Source: JAQBQB01 sp963757185 (GTDB lineage Bacteria > Gemmatimonadota > Gemmatimonadetes > Gemmatimonadales > Gemmatimonadaceae). Taken from it: a stretch of 64,000 nt of DNA. The position numbers were made by a program, and so were the translations under genes. The stretch lies in assembly GCA_963757185.1 (NCBI GenBank), contig CAVWQI010000002.1, forward strand, positions 1,269,079 to 1,333,078, in the 5' to 3' direction. Shown one piece after another: positions 1 to 7,994 of this stretch. Position 1 is the first letter of the stretch, and every line of letters begins with the position of its first letter. A model generated the notes under the pieces. That model was not told where the DNA came from and ran no database searches. It saw nothing but the letters and a program-made list of their open reading frames with translations.

Positions 1-182
1 TCGGGGTTGTATTCGTGAAGCCGGAAGTCCGATTGTCTGGCCGCGCACGCGTCCGGGGACTCGGCCCAACTTTCCGGCAGAGTGCCGCGCTCGAGTCCCG
101 CGCCGTCCGGCTGCGGGGCCTGCGCGGCGACAGCCGACGCGGAGACCGCCAAGACTGTGAACGCGAGTTTATGCAGTCTCAC
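1..182 (-). CDS. N-terminus of a secreted protein, possibly MBL-fold metallo-hydrolase (partial)
   Basis: The first 60 codons of a minus-strand gene that runs off the left edge. From the GTG at 182 the product begins with a signal peptide (basic MRLHK, hydrophobic stretch, AVAAQA cleavage site), followed by a Cys-containing segment and then RLHEYNPD. A purine-rich GAGAGGTG lies a few bases upstream; a GTG at 191 is also possible but would place the signal directly against the start. The RxHEYN-like segment resembles the pre-catalytic region of secreted MBL-fold hydrolases, but no zinc-binding motif falls inside the window, so the family call is tentative. It is divergent from the protease operon that starts at 356; the 170 bp between must hold both promoters. 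Confidence 0.5.
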   Translation of the reverse strand, partial: MRLHKLAFTVLAVSASAVAAQAPQPDGAGLERGTLPESWAESPDACAARQSDFRLHEYNP

Positions 183-355
183 CGGCTTCACCTCTCGGGA
201 AAGAGACCCGGCTCACACGACTTCATGGCCGGAAACCTAAGGCGAACGGGATCGCCGCAGCACGACGCCCGGGCCTACCTCACCCATTTATCCGATGGTT
301 CGACGCACTCCACCGCCCGTAACATGCGATCGTCGCATTCACCTTCAGGAATCGC

Positions 356-1300
356 ATGTCGCCAACCAAACAGAAGAACCCAATCGCCGAGCTCTCGGCG
401 AGCCTCGCCGATGCCGTCGAGACGGCCGGCAAATCAATCGTCGCCATCCACGCTCGGCGACGCATTCCGTCGAGCGGCGTCGTGTGGCGCGACGGGATCA
501 TCGTCAGCGCGAGTCACACAGTCAGAACCGACGGAGACGTCGCCGTCTCATTGCCAAACGGCGATTCGGCGCGGGCGAACGTCGTTGGCCGCGACGCGGC
601 GACCGATCTCGTCGTGCTGCGACTCGACGGCGCGAGTGCGTCGGTCGCCCAGCGCGCCGACACCGACGCCGGCCGGATCGGGTCGCTCGTGCTCGCCGTT
701 GGTCGGCCAGGACGTAAGGTCACGGCGAGCTTCGGCATCGTCAGCGCGATCGCCGACGACTGGCGGGGCGCGGCGGGCGGACGCATCGATCGCGTCCTGC
801 GACTCGACCTGTCGATCTACGACGGTTTCTCCGGCGGGGCGCTCGTCGATTCCAACGGAGCGGTGATCGGCATCGACAATTCGGGGCTCGCGCGCGGAAC
901 ACCGACCGCGCTGCCGGCGTCGACGGTCGATCGTGTCGTCGACGAGCTGCTCGAGCGCGGACACATTCGCCGGCCGTTCATCGGCGTTGCCGTGCAGCAG
1001 GTGTCGCTCAACGCGGCTACCGTCGCGCGACACAAGCTCTCGCACGACGGAGCGCTCGTCGTCGTCTCAATCGCCGATGGCTCGCCGGCCGAGTCGGCGG
1101 GGATTCTGATCGGCGACGTCTTGCTCTCGGCCGGCGGACAGCCTGTGCGTCGTCCGACTGATTTGCTCGATGCGCTCTCGACGGTCGCCGACGGTGCGTC
1201 GCTGGAGCTCGAGCACCTTCGTGGCAGCGCAATCACAAAGTCAAAGGTGACGCCTATCGATCGTGGCGCGCGCGCGGCGAGCGACGAGGGCGATCGATGA
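356..1300 (+). CDS. HtrA/DegP-like S1C serine protease with one PDZ domain
   Basis: A 314-residue trypsin-fold protease followed by a PDZ domain (about residues 215-295). The catalytic Ser lies in DGFSGGAL (GxSGG), the Asp in DAATDLVVLR and the His in the degenerate SASHTV, where the family usually has TNAHVV. There is no signal peptide or membrane anchor, unlike periplasmic DegP, so it may act in the cytoplasm or leave by another route. ATG 356 has an AGGA about 8 bases upstream. The stop overlaps the next start by four bases (ATGA), so the two protease genes are probably translationally coupled. Substrates cannot be inferred from the sequence. Confidence 0.85.
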   Translation: MSPTKQKNPIAELSASLADAVETAGKSIVAIHARRRIPSSGVVWRDGIIVSASHTVRTDGDVAVSLPNGDSARANVVGRDAATDLVVLRLDGASASVAQRADTDAGRIGSLVLAVGRPGRKVTASFGIVSAIADDWRGAAGGRIDRVLRLDLSIYDGFSGGALVDSNGAVIGIDNSGLARGTPTALPASTVDRVVDELLERGHIRRPFIGVAVQQVSLNAATVARHKLSHDGALVVVSIADGSPAESAGILIGDVLLSAGGQPVRRPTDLLDALSTVADGASLELEHLRGSAITKSKVTPIDRGARAASDEGDR

Positions 1301-1914
1301 CTGCCACACCGACAATCCCAAGCGCGGCATCTCTCTTTCGATCGGCTACGACGTCGCTCGCCGATTCACTCACGAGCGCGGTGGTCCAAGTCCGAAATCA
1401 ACACACCGGGAGCGGGGGCGCCGGACTGATCTGGGGCGGATCGGGGCTCGTCGTCACCAACGCTCACTGCGTTCCGCGCGGAGCCGCCGTCGAGGTGGGC
1501 AACGTGGGTCGCTGGCGCGACGCGAGGGTAGTCGGATACCATCCGCCGCATGACCTCGCGCTGCTCGAGACAAGGTGGACCGGTGGACGGATGGACGGAT
1601 GGACCGGTATTCGCGACGCGGAGTCGTTACGCGCCGGCGAACTGCTGTTCGCGCTCGGACACCCGCTCGGCGTGCGCGACTCGTTGGCTATGGGCGTGCT
1701 GCACGACGTCGCGCGCGATCGTCGAACGGGAGCGCCGCGGTGGATCGTGGCCGACATCCGACTCGCGCCGGGAAATTCGGGCGGGCCGCTCGTCGACGCC
1801 GACGGGCGGCTCGTTGGCATCAACAGCATGGTGGTCAACGGACTCGGCGTCGCGGTGCCGGCTGAGTTGGCGCGACAATTCGTCGATCGCGTGCTGGCAA
1901 AACGCGCGGCGTAG
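1297..1914 (+). CDS. S1C trypsin-like serine protease without PDZ
   Basis: A 205-residue HtrA-type protease domain with a complete triad: His in VVTNAHCV, Asp in HDLALLE, Ser in APGNSGGPLV. It lacks a PDZ domain and a signal peptide. It overlaps the preceding PDZ protease by 4 bp and is followed 12 bp later by a LuxR-type regulator, making a three-gene operon. Between the Asp motif and the GELLFALGHPLG segment, where the family normally has a loop, there is an insert of W-T-G and D-G residues encoded by a degenerate 8-bp tandem repeat (1575-1606). The frame stays open across it. Confidence 0.85.
   Translation: MTATPTIPSAASLFRSATTSLADSLTSAVVQVRNQHTGSGGAGLIWGGSGLVVTNAHCVPRGAAVEVGNVGRWRDARVVGYHPPHDLALLETRWTGGRMDGWTGIRDAESLRAGELLFALGHPLGVRDSLAMGVLHDVARDRRTGAPRWIVADIRLAPGNSGGPLVDADGRLVGINSMVVNGLGVAVPAELARQFVDRVLAKRAA
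1575..1606 (+). repeat. 8-bp tandem repeat tract (GTGGACCG family), 4 units, inside a CDS
   Basis: Four consecutive 8-mers: GTGGACCG, GTGGACGG, ATGGACGG, ATGGACCG. They encode a W-T-G-G / D-G-W-T-G loop in the protease. The same 8-mer occurs as a tandem array in two unrelated genes of this window (25908-25939 and 41059-41098). Here the copies are degenerate and the reading frame is intact. Confidence 0.85.
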
Positions 1915-1926
1915 CCACGTGCCGGC

Positions 1927-2334
1927 GTGACGCGCATCGCGATCGTTGCCGCTTCGGAGGAGTTGCGCACGCGGCTCGCGGCTGCGCTGGCGGCTGATCC
2001 GACGTTCGAAGTCGTCGCGGTCGGCGCCGCGTCGAGCGAAGTCGCGGCGTCGGCCGACGTTGTGCTCGTGGCGCGCGACGCGGAAGATTCGTCGCCGAGC
2101 GCACACGACGACGCCGGCGGGGCGGGGCAGAGCGGAGCGTCGCTCACGAATCGCGAGCGTGAGATCTTGGCCCTACTCGCGGACGGGCTGGGCAACAAGC
2201 AGATCGCTGCGCGGCTCGGCATTTCGACCAACACGGTGAAGACGCATCTCGAGCTGCTGTTCGAGAAGATCGGTGTGTCGTCGCGTGCCGAGGCCGTGGC
2301 GACCGGAGTGCGTCGAGGGCTGTTGCTCCTCTAG
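1927..2334 (+). CDS. LuxR/NarL-type HTH regulator with a shortened receiver-like N-terminus
   Basis: A 135-residue protein starting at GTG 1927. Residues about 74-135 are a clear GerE/LuxR DNA-binding domain (LTNREREILALLADGL, then NKQIAARLGIS and NTVKTHL). The first 65 residues begin like a receiver (TRIAIVAASEELRTRLAAAL) but stop after one beta-alpha-beta turn and a VVLVAR strand. There is no room for a full 120-residue receiver, and the usual phospho-acceptor context is absent. It probably binds DNA without conventional phosphorylation. It is the last gene of the operon with the two S1C proteases. Confidence 0.8.
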   Translation: MTRIAIVAASEELRTRLAAALAADPTFEVVAVGAASSEVAASADVVLVARDAEDSSPSAHDDAGGAGQSGASLTNREREILALLADGLGNKQIAARLGISTNTVKTHLELLFEKIGVSSRAEAVATGVRRGLLLL

Positions 2335-2371
2335 GTCGTCACGGCCTCGCCGTTCGCGCCAATGGTCGGGC

Positions 2372-3292
2372 TTACGGCGCGAGCACCGCCAACGTCAGCT
2401 TCCCGCCTCCTGAGTAGAACACATACACCTTGTGCGTCTTCTCGTCCACGGCACATGTGCGCGCTCCGCCGCCCGTCGAAGCCTTCTGTACGACCGGGAA
2501 TGAGCTCGGTGAATCCTCGTGAACGACCGTCATCGAGCTGTCGGCGCGGTTGGGATTGAACGCGAGCTTGGTCCCTGGATCGTAGCAGTTCTGATCGGCT
2601 CGGCTCGGCACCCGAACGCGGGAGACGACGCTGCCGTCGTCGGCGTTGACGACGACCATCTCGGTGTCGCACGCCATGAAAAGGCGGCGGCTCGGCAAGT
2701 CCATCGAAAGTCCCTGCGCTCTGCCACACTTGGGGACAGTGTACGTCGCCTCGATCTTGAGCGTCTTGGTGTCGACGCGTTCGATCGCACCTTTGTCCTC
2801 GATGTTGGCGAACAGTTTGCCCTTGCCGTCAGCAACGCCGGACTCGAGGCCGTCGCCAATCGTGCTCTTGGTGATCAGCTGCCCCGTCGTCATGTCGACG
2901 ACCCACGCGTCTTTGTCGACCCAGATGAACGCCCGCTTCGTGACCGGGTCGTAGCGGCTCCCGTCGCCTTTCGCATCGACGTGTCCGGTGACGCCGAGCG
3001 TGTGGAGGTCGAACACGGTTCCGTTGCGAACGATTCCTCGATTCTGGTCGGCGGCGATCGCGTACCCGCCGCCGCCACCTTCGACCGTTCCGATCACCGT
3101 ATCACGGTCGACGTCGATCACTTTGTCGCCGAGTCCGTACAGTCGTCGGCCGATGGGATCGACGATGAGGTAATCGGCGCGAATGTTACCGAGGTCGAGC
3201 CGCTTGATGACGTGATAGTTCGGCGCCTGGGCCGAAAGAGTCGCCGCGATGAGCGTAGCGAACGCGATCGCGGTTGCACGCGTGCTGGACAT
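2372..3292 (-). CDS. Secreted YVTN/NHL-type beta-propeller protein
   Basis: A signal peptide (STRATAIAFATLIAATLSAQA) is followed by repeated propeller blades such as DLGNIRADYLIVDPIGRRLY and ERVDTKTLKIEATYTV, as in the YncE/YVTN family of periplasmic or secreted proteins. ATG 3292 is chosen because GGAG lies about 8 bases upstream and the signal peptide starts there; a TTG four codons further up would extend the frame without adding anything. No catalytic domain is visible. It is convergent with the LuxR-type gene, the two stops lying 38 bp apart. Confidence 0.8.
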   Translation of the reverse strand: MSSTRATAIAFATLIAATLSAQAPNYHVIKRLDLGNIRADYLIVDPIGRRLYGLGDKVIDVDRDTVIGTVEGGGGGYAIAADQNRGIVRNGTVFDLHTLGVTGHVDAKGDGSRYDPVTKRAFIWVDKDAWVVDMTTGQLITKSTIGDGLESGVADGKGKLFANIEDKGAIERVDTKTLKIEATYTVPKCGRAQGLSMDLPSRRLFMACDTEMVVVNADDGSVVSRVRVPSRADQNCYDPGTKLAFNPNRADSSMTVVHEDSPSSFPVVQKASTGGGARTCAVDEKTHKVYVFYSGGGKLTLAVLAP

Positions 3293-3404
3293 GGGGCACT
3301 CCAAGAAAGGTTCTGTGGATAGGCTAGGCGGATGAAGCTGTCAGGGTGATGACATCATGTCACGTCGTTGCTTCGGTTTCAGTTCAGCTCGCCGCGCGAC
3401 AAAC

Positions 3405-6400
3405 TCAGAATGGCGCCTTTGGTATCCGCCCACTCGTCCACGGTACCCCAGCCCGCTCAGCGGCATCCTCCACGCCTTTGAGATCGACGTCGACGAGTTG
3501 AGTCACCCGCGCCAACACAGCGCCAAACTCCTTGCGCACGATCTCGATCTGCGCCGTCTGCGACGGATTCAGCGCCGACAACGAGCCTACCCACGAATTC
3601 CCGATTGCCGTCTGAAGGCGCCCGTCAAGCGACGGCGTCGTCGCTTCCTGCCGCCGCGCGAGCGTCGGATCTCCCGTGAGCGCTTCACGAGCATCGATGA
3701 GCCGCTGCTCGACCACTCGCACTCTGCGCGCGAGCGAAGTGTCCGCCGACGGCGTCTCGTCGATCGCCCGCTTCAGGAAGCTGACACGCCGCAGCGTCTC
3801 GTTGACGAGCGCCGATGTCCCGAGCACCGACCGCTCGAGCTCCGCGATCTTCCGCTGCTCCGCGATCGTCGCCATCACGCGACCGGGCACGCTGTCGACG
3901 TCGACCACTTGAAATCGCTGCGGAGTGCCGAGCGCCGAGAACACGCCGTCGACGCGCTTCGCGAGTGCAACCTGGTACGTGCCAGGAGGCACGAAGGGCG
4001 CGAGCGGCGGCGACGTGAACGGAAAGTCGGGGTCCGGCTTGTACGGCGGTCCGTTCACGGGATCGGTCGGCTGAAGCCGGAGATCCCACGCGACTCGATT
4101 GATCCCCGCGCTCGCCGGCGCGGTGAAGCGACGCACGACCTGCCCACTCCCGTCGCTCACCGTTACGATCACCGCGGGATCCTCGGCGCGGTCCTCGGTT
4201 TTGAGCGAATCCCACGGCGGATAGAAAACGTCCGCGTTCTTCTTCGCTGCCGCCGACTCGGCTTTTTGGCGCTTGTCTTTGCGTGACTCGAGCGCGTCTT
4301 TGAGGTAGTACGTGAAGATCGCGCCGTACGGCGGGTTGCTCGCCGTGTAGTGGCCCGCGCCCTGGAACGACTTGCCGGGAAGTCCGAGCGGACTCGATTC
4401 GACGTAGAGCGGAGCCGCTCGCACCGGAAAGAGAACCTCAGGACCACCGCACGGATCGGCGCTGCACGACGCGTTCGCCGATCGACCGCTGGACGGGCTT
4501 CCAGCCTGCACGATCGTCTGCTCGTTGAGCACGCGCAGCGGCGAGTAGTCGTCGAGCACGTAGAAACCGCGCCCGAACGTCGCCAGCACGAGGTCGTTCT
4601 CCCGCCGCTGGATCGTGATGTCGCGCACCTGGATGGTCGGCAACCCGCCCCTGAGCTGCGTCCACTTCTTCCCGGCGTCGTTCGTGAAGAAAAGGCCGAA
4701 CTCCGTGCCGACGAACAACAGATTGCGATCGACGTGATCCTCGGCCAATGACCACACGTCGCCGCGCGCGGGGAGATCGCTCGAGATGTTCGTCCACGTG
4801 CGGCCCAGGTCAGTGGTCTTCACGACGTACGGCTTGAAGTCGCCTGACCAATGGTTGTTGAGCGTCACGTACAGGGTGTTTGCGTCGTGATTCGACGGCA
4901 CGACGCGCGACACGAACGTCGTATCGGGGACGCCGGGAAAGTGATCGATCGCCCGCCAATGCGCGCCGCCGTCTTCGCTGATCTGCACTCGCCCGTCGTC
5001 CGTGCCGACGAACAACAAGCCTTCCTTGATCGGCGACTCGGCGATCGTGAAGATCGTTCCAAACAAGGTGGTCGAGACGTTCTTCGCCACGGCGTCGACC
5101 CCCCATACGCGATCCATCAGCTTGAGTTTGTTGCGGTCGATCTGACGCGAGAGATCCGGGCTCACCGCGCGCCAGCTGTCGCCGCGGTCGTCGCTTCGAA
5201 AGAGGCGGTTCGCGGCGAAGTAGATGCGGTTGTGGTTGTGCGGGCTCACGAACAGCGGTGAGTCCCAGTTCCAGCGGAGCGCTTCGCCGAGTGAGTCGAA
5301 CGGTTGGATGCCGGTGACTTCACCTGTGCGGAGGTTGAATCGGCTCAACACGCCGAACTGCGACTCGGCGTAGACCGTGTTGGGGTCGACGGGATCGACG
5401 ACGCTGCCGAAGCCGTCGCCGCCGGAGGTGATGAACCAGTCGGCGTTGCTGATGCCGTTGTTGGTACGCGTGCGGCTTGGCCCGCCCACCGAGAAGTTGT
5501 CCTGCGCGCCGCCGTACACTCTATAGAAGGGGCGCGAGTTGTCCGTAGCGACGCGATAGTACTGAGTGACGGGGAGATTCGCCGTGAAGCGCCAGGTCGC
5601 GCCGCGATCGAAAGTCTCGTAGACGCCGCCGTCGCAGCCGACGATCAAGTGGTCGGTATTGTCGGGGTCGATCACGACCACGTGATTGTCGACGTGTTTC
5701 CATTGTTCGCCGACGCGGTGAAAGGTCTTGCCCCCGTCGTCGGTGACCTGGAGGTTGACGTCGGCGGCGTAGACGCGATCCACGTTCTTCGGGTCGGCGA
5801 AGATGCGGTTGTAGTAGTTCCCGCCCATCTGCGTGCCGCCCATCTTCTCCCAGCTTGCGCCGCCATCCCTCGAACGGAAGAATCCCCCTTTGTCGTTCGC
5901 CGCCTCGGCCATCGCGTAGACGACACTCGGATTGGCGAGTGACCAAGAGAGCCCGATGCGCCCCAGATCGTCGGATGGGAATCCCGACTGCGATTTCGTC
6001 CACGTCTTTCCGGCGTCGGTCGAGCGGTAGACCGCGGACCCTGGGCCGCCGGCGATGTAGCCGAAGGTTCGTCGCTCGCGTTGCCACGTCGTGGCGAGGA
6101 GCACGTCGGGATTGCGGGGATCGAGCAGCACGTCGTTCGCGCCGGTCCACTCGTCGACGCTCAGAACTTTCGTCCACGTCTTGCCACCGTCGGTCGTCTT
6201 GTAGACACCGCGGTCGCCGCCCTTGCGCCAGAGCGGACCCTCCGCGGCGACGTACACGACGTCGGAGTTGCGCGGATCGATGACGATTCGGCCTATGTGC
6301 TCGGATTCCTTGAGCCCCGTGTTCGTCCAACTCTTGCCGCCGTCGATCGACTTGTAGACGCCGTCGCCGTACGCGACGACGCGCTGCGCGTTGTACTCGC

Positions 6401-6719
6401 CGGTGCCGACCCAGATGACATTCGGGTTCTGGCGGTCGATCGTCACGACGCCGATCGAGAACGACCCCTCACCGTCGAAGATCGGGCTGAACGAGATGCC
6501 GTTGTTGGTGGTCTTCCAGACGCCGCCGGCGGCGGTGCCGACATACCAGGTGGATTTGTCGGTCGGATGGACCGCGATGTCGGCGATTCGCCCGCTGGTC
6601 AGGGCGGGGCCGATCGACCTCAGCTTGAGGCCGGAGACGACGGATGAGAGCTTGACCGAGTCGGTCGGCGTCTGCGCCGAGACGGCGGTGGCGAGGACGA
6701 GGAGGGCGAGTGAGCGCAT
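3405..6719 (-). CDS. Secreted sortilin/VPS10-type BNR propeller protein (1)
   Basis: An 1104-residue secreted protein. The signal peptide is MRSLALLVLATAVSAQ; the open frame extends upstream but the signal begins at ATG 6719. Residues about 30-800 hold many VPS10/BNR-type blades with Asp-box-like motifs (DGGKSWTNTG, DGGKTWTKVL, DAGKTWTKSQ, DDGGKTFHRV). The C-terminal third has a DLR-type beta domain (AGINRVAWDLRLQPTDPVNG) and a helical tail. The architecture matches the bacterial glycosyl-hydrolase-like sortilin family whose substrate is unknown; catalytic sialidase residues are not recognisable. A paralogue lies at 11319-14810. Confidence 0.85.
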   Translation of the reverse strand: MRSLALLVLATAVSAQTPTDSVKLSSVVSGLKLRSIGPALTSGRIADIAVHPTDKSTWYVGTAAGGVWKTTNNGISFSPIFDGEGSFSIGVVTIDRQNPNVIWVGTGEYNAQRVVAYGDGVYKSIDGGKSWTNTGLKESEHIGRIVIDPRNSDVVYVAAEGPLWRKGGDRGVYKTTDGGKTWTKVLSVDEWTGANDVLLDPRNPDVLLATTWQRERRTFGYIAGGPGSAVYRSTDAGKTWTKSQSGFPSDDLGRIGLSWSLANPSVVYAMAEAANDKGGFFRSRDGGASWEKMGGTQMGGNYYNRIFADPKNVDRVYAADVNLQVTDDGGKTFHRVGEQWKHVDNHVVVIDPDNTDHLIVGCDGGVYETFDRGATWRFTANLPVTQYYRVATDNSRPFYRVYGGAQDNFSVGGPSRTRTNNGISNADWFITSGGDGFGSVVDPVDPNTVYAESQFGVLSRFNLRTGEVTGIQPFDSLGEALRWNWDSPLFVSPHNHNRIYFAANRLFRSDDRGDSWRAVSPDLSRQIDRNKLKLMDRVWGVDAVAKNVSTTLFGTIFTIAESPIKEGLLFVGTDDGRVQISEDGGAHWRAIDHFPGVPDTTFVSRVVPSNHDANTLYVTLNNHWSGDFKPYVVKTTDLGRTWTNISSDLPARGDVWSLAEDHVDRNLLFVGTEFGLFFTNDAGKKWTQLRGGLPTIQVRDITIQRRENDLVLATFGRGFYVLDDYSPLRVLNEQTIVQAGSPSSGRSANASCSADPCGGPEVLFPVRAAPLYVESSPLGLPGKSFQGAGHYTASNPPYGAIFTYYLKDALESRKDKRQKAESAAAKKNADVFYPPWDSLKTEDRAEDPAVIVTVSDGSGQVVRRFTAPASAGINRVAWDLRLQPTDPVNGPPYKPDPDFPFTSPPLAPFVPPGTYQVALAKRVDGVFSALGTPQRFQVVDVDSVPGRVMATIAEQRKIAELERSVLGTSALVNETLRRVSFLKRAIDETPSADTSLARRVRVVEQRLIDAREALTGDPTLARRQEATTPSLDGRLQTAIGNSWVGSLSALNPSQTAQIEIVRKEFGAVLARVTQLVDVDLKGVEDAAERAGVPWTSGRIPKAPF

Positions 6720-6879
6720 GCCCAAAGCTACCGTCCGCCCGGGATAGATCGAGAGGTTTGCACCGATGACATTCTTGATGCCGATACTTATGATACAGCT
6801 ACGAGGGTCGGCCGATTTTCGTCCCCCCCCCAAGAGCCGACCCCTCGTCTCCCTCCGGTTCACCCCTCTCTCCCCTGCG

Positions 6880-7170
6880 ATGAACGGCCATCGCTCGCTC
6901 GATCCCGCTCGGATTCGTTCGATGCGCGTTCGCTTCGCGCGTCTCATCGATCGCTACGAGACCAGTGTCGTCTTCCTAGTCGTGGCTTGGACGGTGGCGT
7001 TCCTCGTGCGGTCGCGATTGGCGCAGACCGAGCGATTGAGCGACGTCGCGAACGAGGCGCTGTTGTCGCTCCTGTTCGTCGTGCCGATCATGCTGATCGC
7101 ATGGGGGGCGCTCGTGGTCGCGGATCGGCGCTTCAAGCTCGGGCTGTTAGGGCCGGGCGATCGGCGCTGA
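6880..7170 (+). CDS. Small membrane protein with two predicted TM segments
   Basis: A 96-residue product if ATG 6880 is used (ATG 6922 is also possible). Two hydrophobic helices are visible: SVVFLVVAWTVAFLV and ALLSLLFVVPIMLIAWGALV. Arg/Lys-rich ends lie on both sides. The family is not recognised. It is convergent with the NlpC/P60 gene (19 bp between stops) and divergent from the sortilin-type gene. Confidence 0.55.
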   Translation: MNGHRSLDPARIRSMRVRFARLIDRYETSVVFLVVAWTVAFLVRSRLAQTERLSDVANEALLSLLFVVPIMLIAWGALVVADRRFKLGLLGPGDRR

Positions 7171-7188
7171 ATCGGCCGCAAGCCGTAG

Positions 7189-7779
7189 CTAGAGCACTCG
7201 TCTCGCCGCGACGAAGTACGACACGAACCAGTCGCCGCCCGTATTGAGATCGGTATATCCGACGCCCCGGCCCGAGCTCGAGGAGTGAATGATCCGGCCG
7301 TCGCCGGCGTAGATCGCGACGTGCGAGATCGCTTGGCCCGGCTCGGCGAACATCATGAGGTCGCCTGGACGCAAGGCGGCGAAGTCGGCGGCGACGGCTT
7401 GCCCGGCGTGAGCCTGCTCACGCGCGGTGCGGGGCAGAGCGACATGGTACTTCGCGAATACGTATTTCGTGAACCCCGAGCAGTCGAACCCTTCGTTCGG
7501 CGTATTTCCACCCCAGACGTACTTGGTGCCGACATAAGCATCCGCGGTGCGGAGCACGCGCGCGGCCTCGGCGGATGGGGGCGGGGACTCCGGGATGCGT
7601 CGCCGCCCGCGAGGAGACGAACCGCCGCCGGTGGTGGGGATGGACGACGGGATGCTCGCGATGACCGTCGCCAGAATGGATTCGGGCGAGATCCCGAGGC
7701 TCGCCTGGGCGCAGGCGGACAGCGGAAGGAGAGAAGCGACGGCGATCGCGCGGACCGGATTGCGCGCGGGAGGGAACAT
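7189..7779 (-). CDS. NlpC/P60 (C40) peptidoglycan endopeptidase, lipoprotein
   Basis: The C-terminal domain (about residues 75-195) is a C40 peptidase: Cys in FDCSGFTKYVFAKY, His in SHVAIYAGDG, third polar residue near RIIHSSSS. Such enzymes cleave D-Glu to diaminopimelate stem-peptide links in the cell wall. From ATG 7779 the N-terminus is a lipoprotein signal (RNPVRAIAVASLLPLSAC) with the lipobox LSAC, which decides the start over the GTG at 7839. A Ser/Pro/Gly-rich linker separates anchor and catalytic domain. Confidence 0.85.
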   Translation of the reverse strand: MFPPARNPVRAIAVASLLPLSACAQASLGISPESILATVIASIPSSIPTTGGGSSPRGRRRIPESPPPSAEAARVLRTADAYVGTKYVWGGNTPNEGFDCSGFTKYVFAKYHVALPRTAREQAHAGQAVAADFAALRPGDLMMFAEPGQAISHVAIYAGDGRIIHSSSSGRGVGYTDLNTGGDWFVSYFVAARRVL

Positions 7780-7994
7780 GCCGGGAGCCAAGGCAGTTTT
7801 GGCACCAAACTGGTTCCCAAGCGCAATCGGTTGCCGCACAACGCCTTAAGGGAATGGACGCCGCCGGCCGAAAGCGAAGAGCGTCCGTTCGCGGCGACAG
7901 CCGTTCGCCCCGCCGAGACAGGCTCAGCCGAAGCTATTCAAGGCACCTCCGCGCACCGTACATTTGCCGCCTTCACAACGGCGGCCCCTACTTC

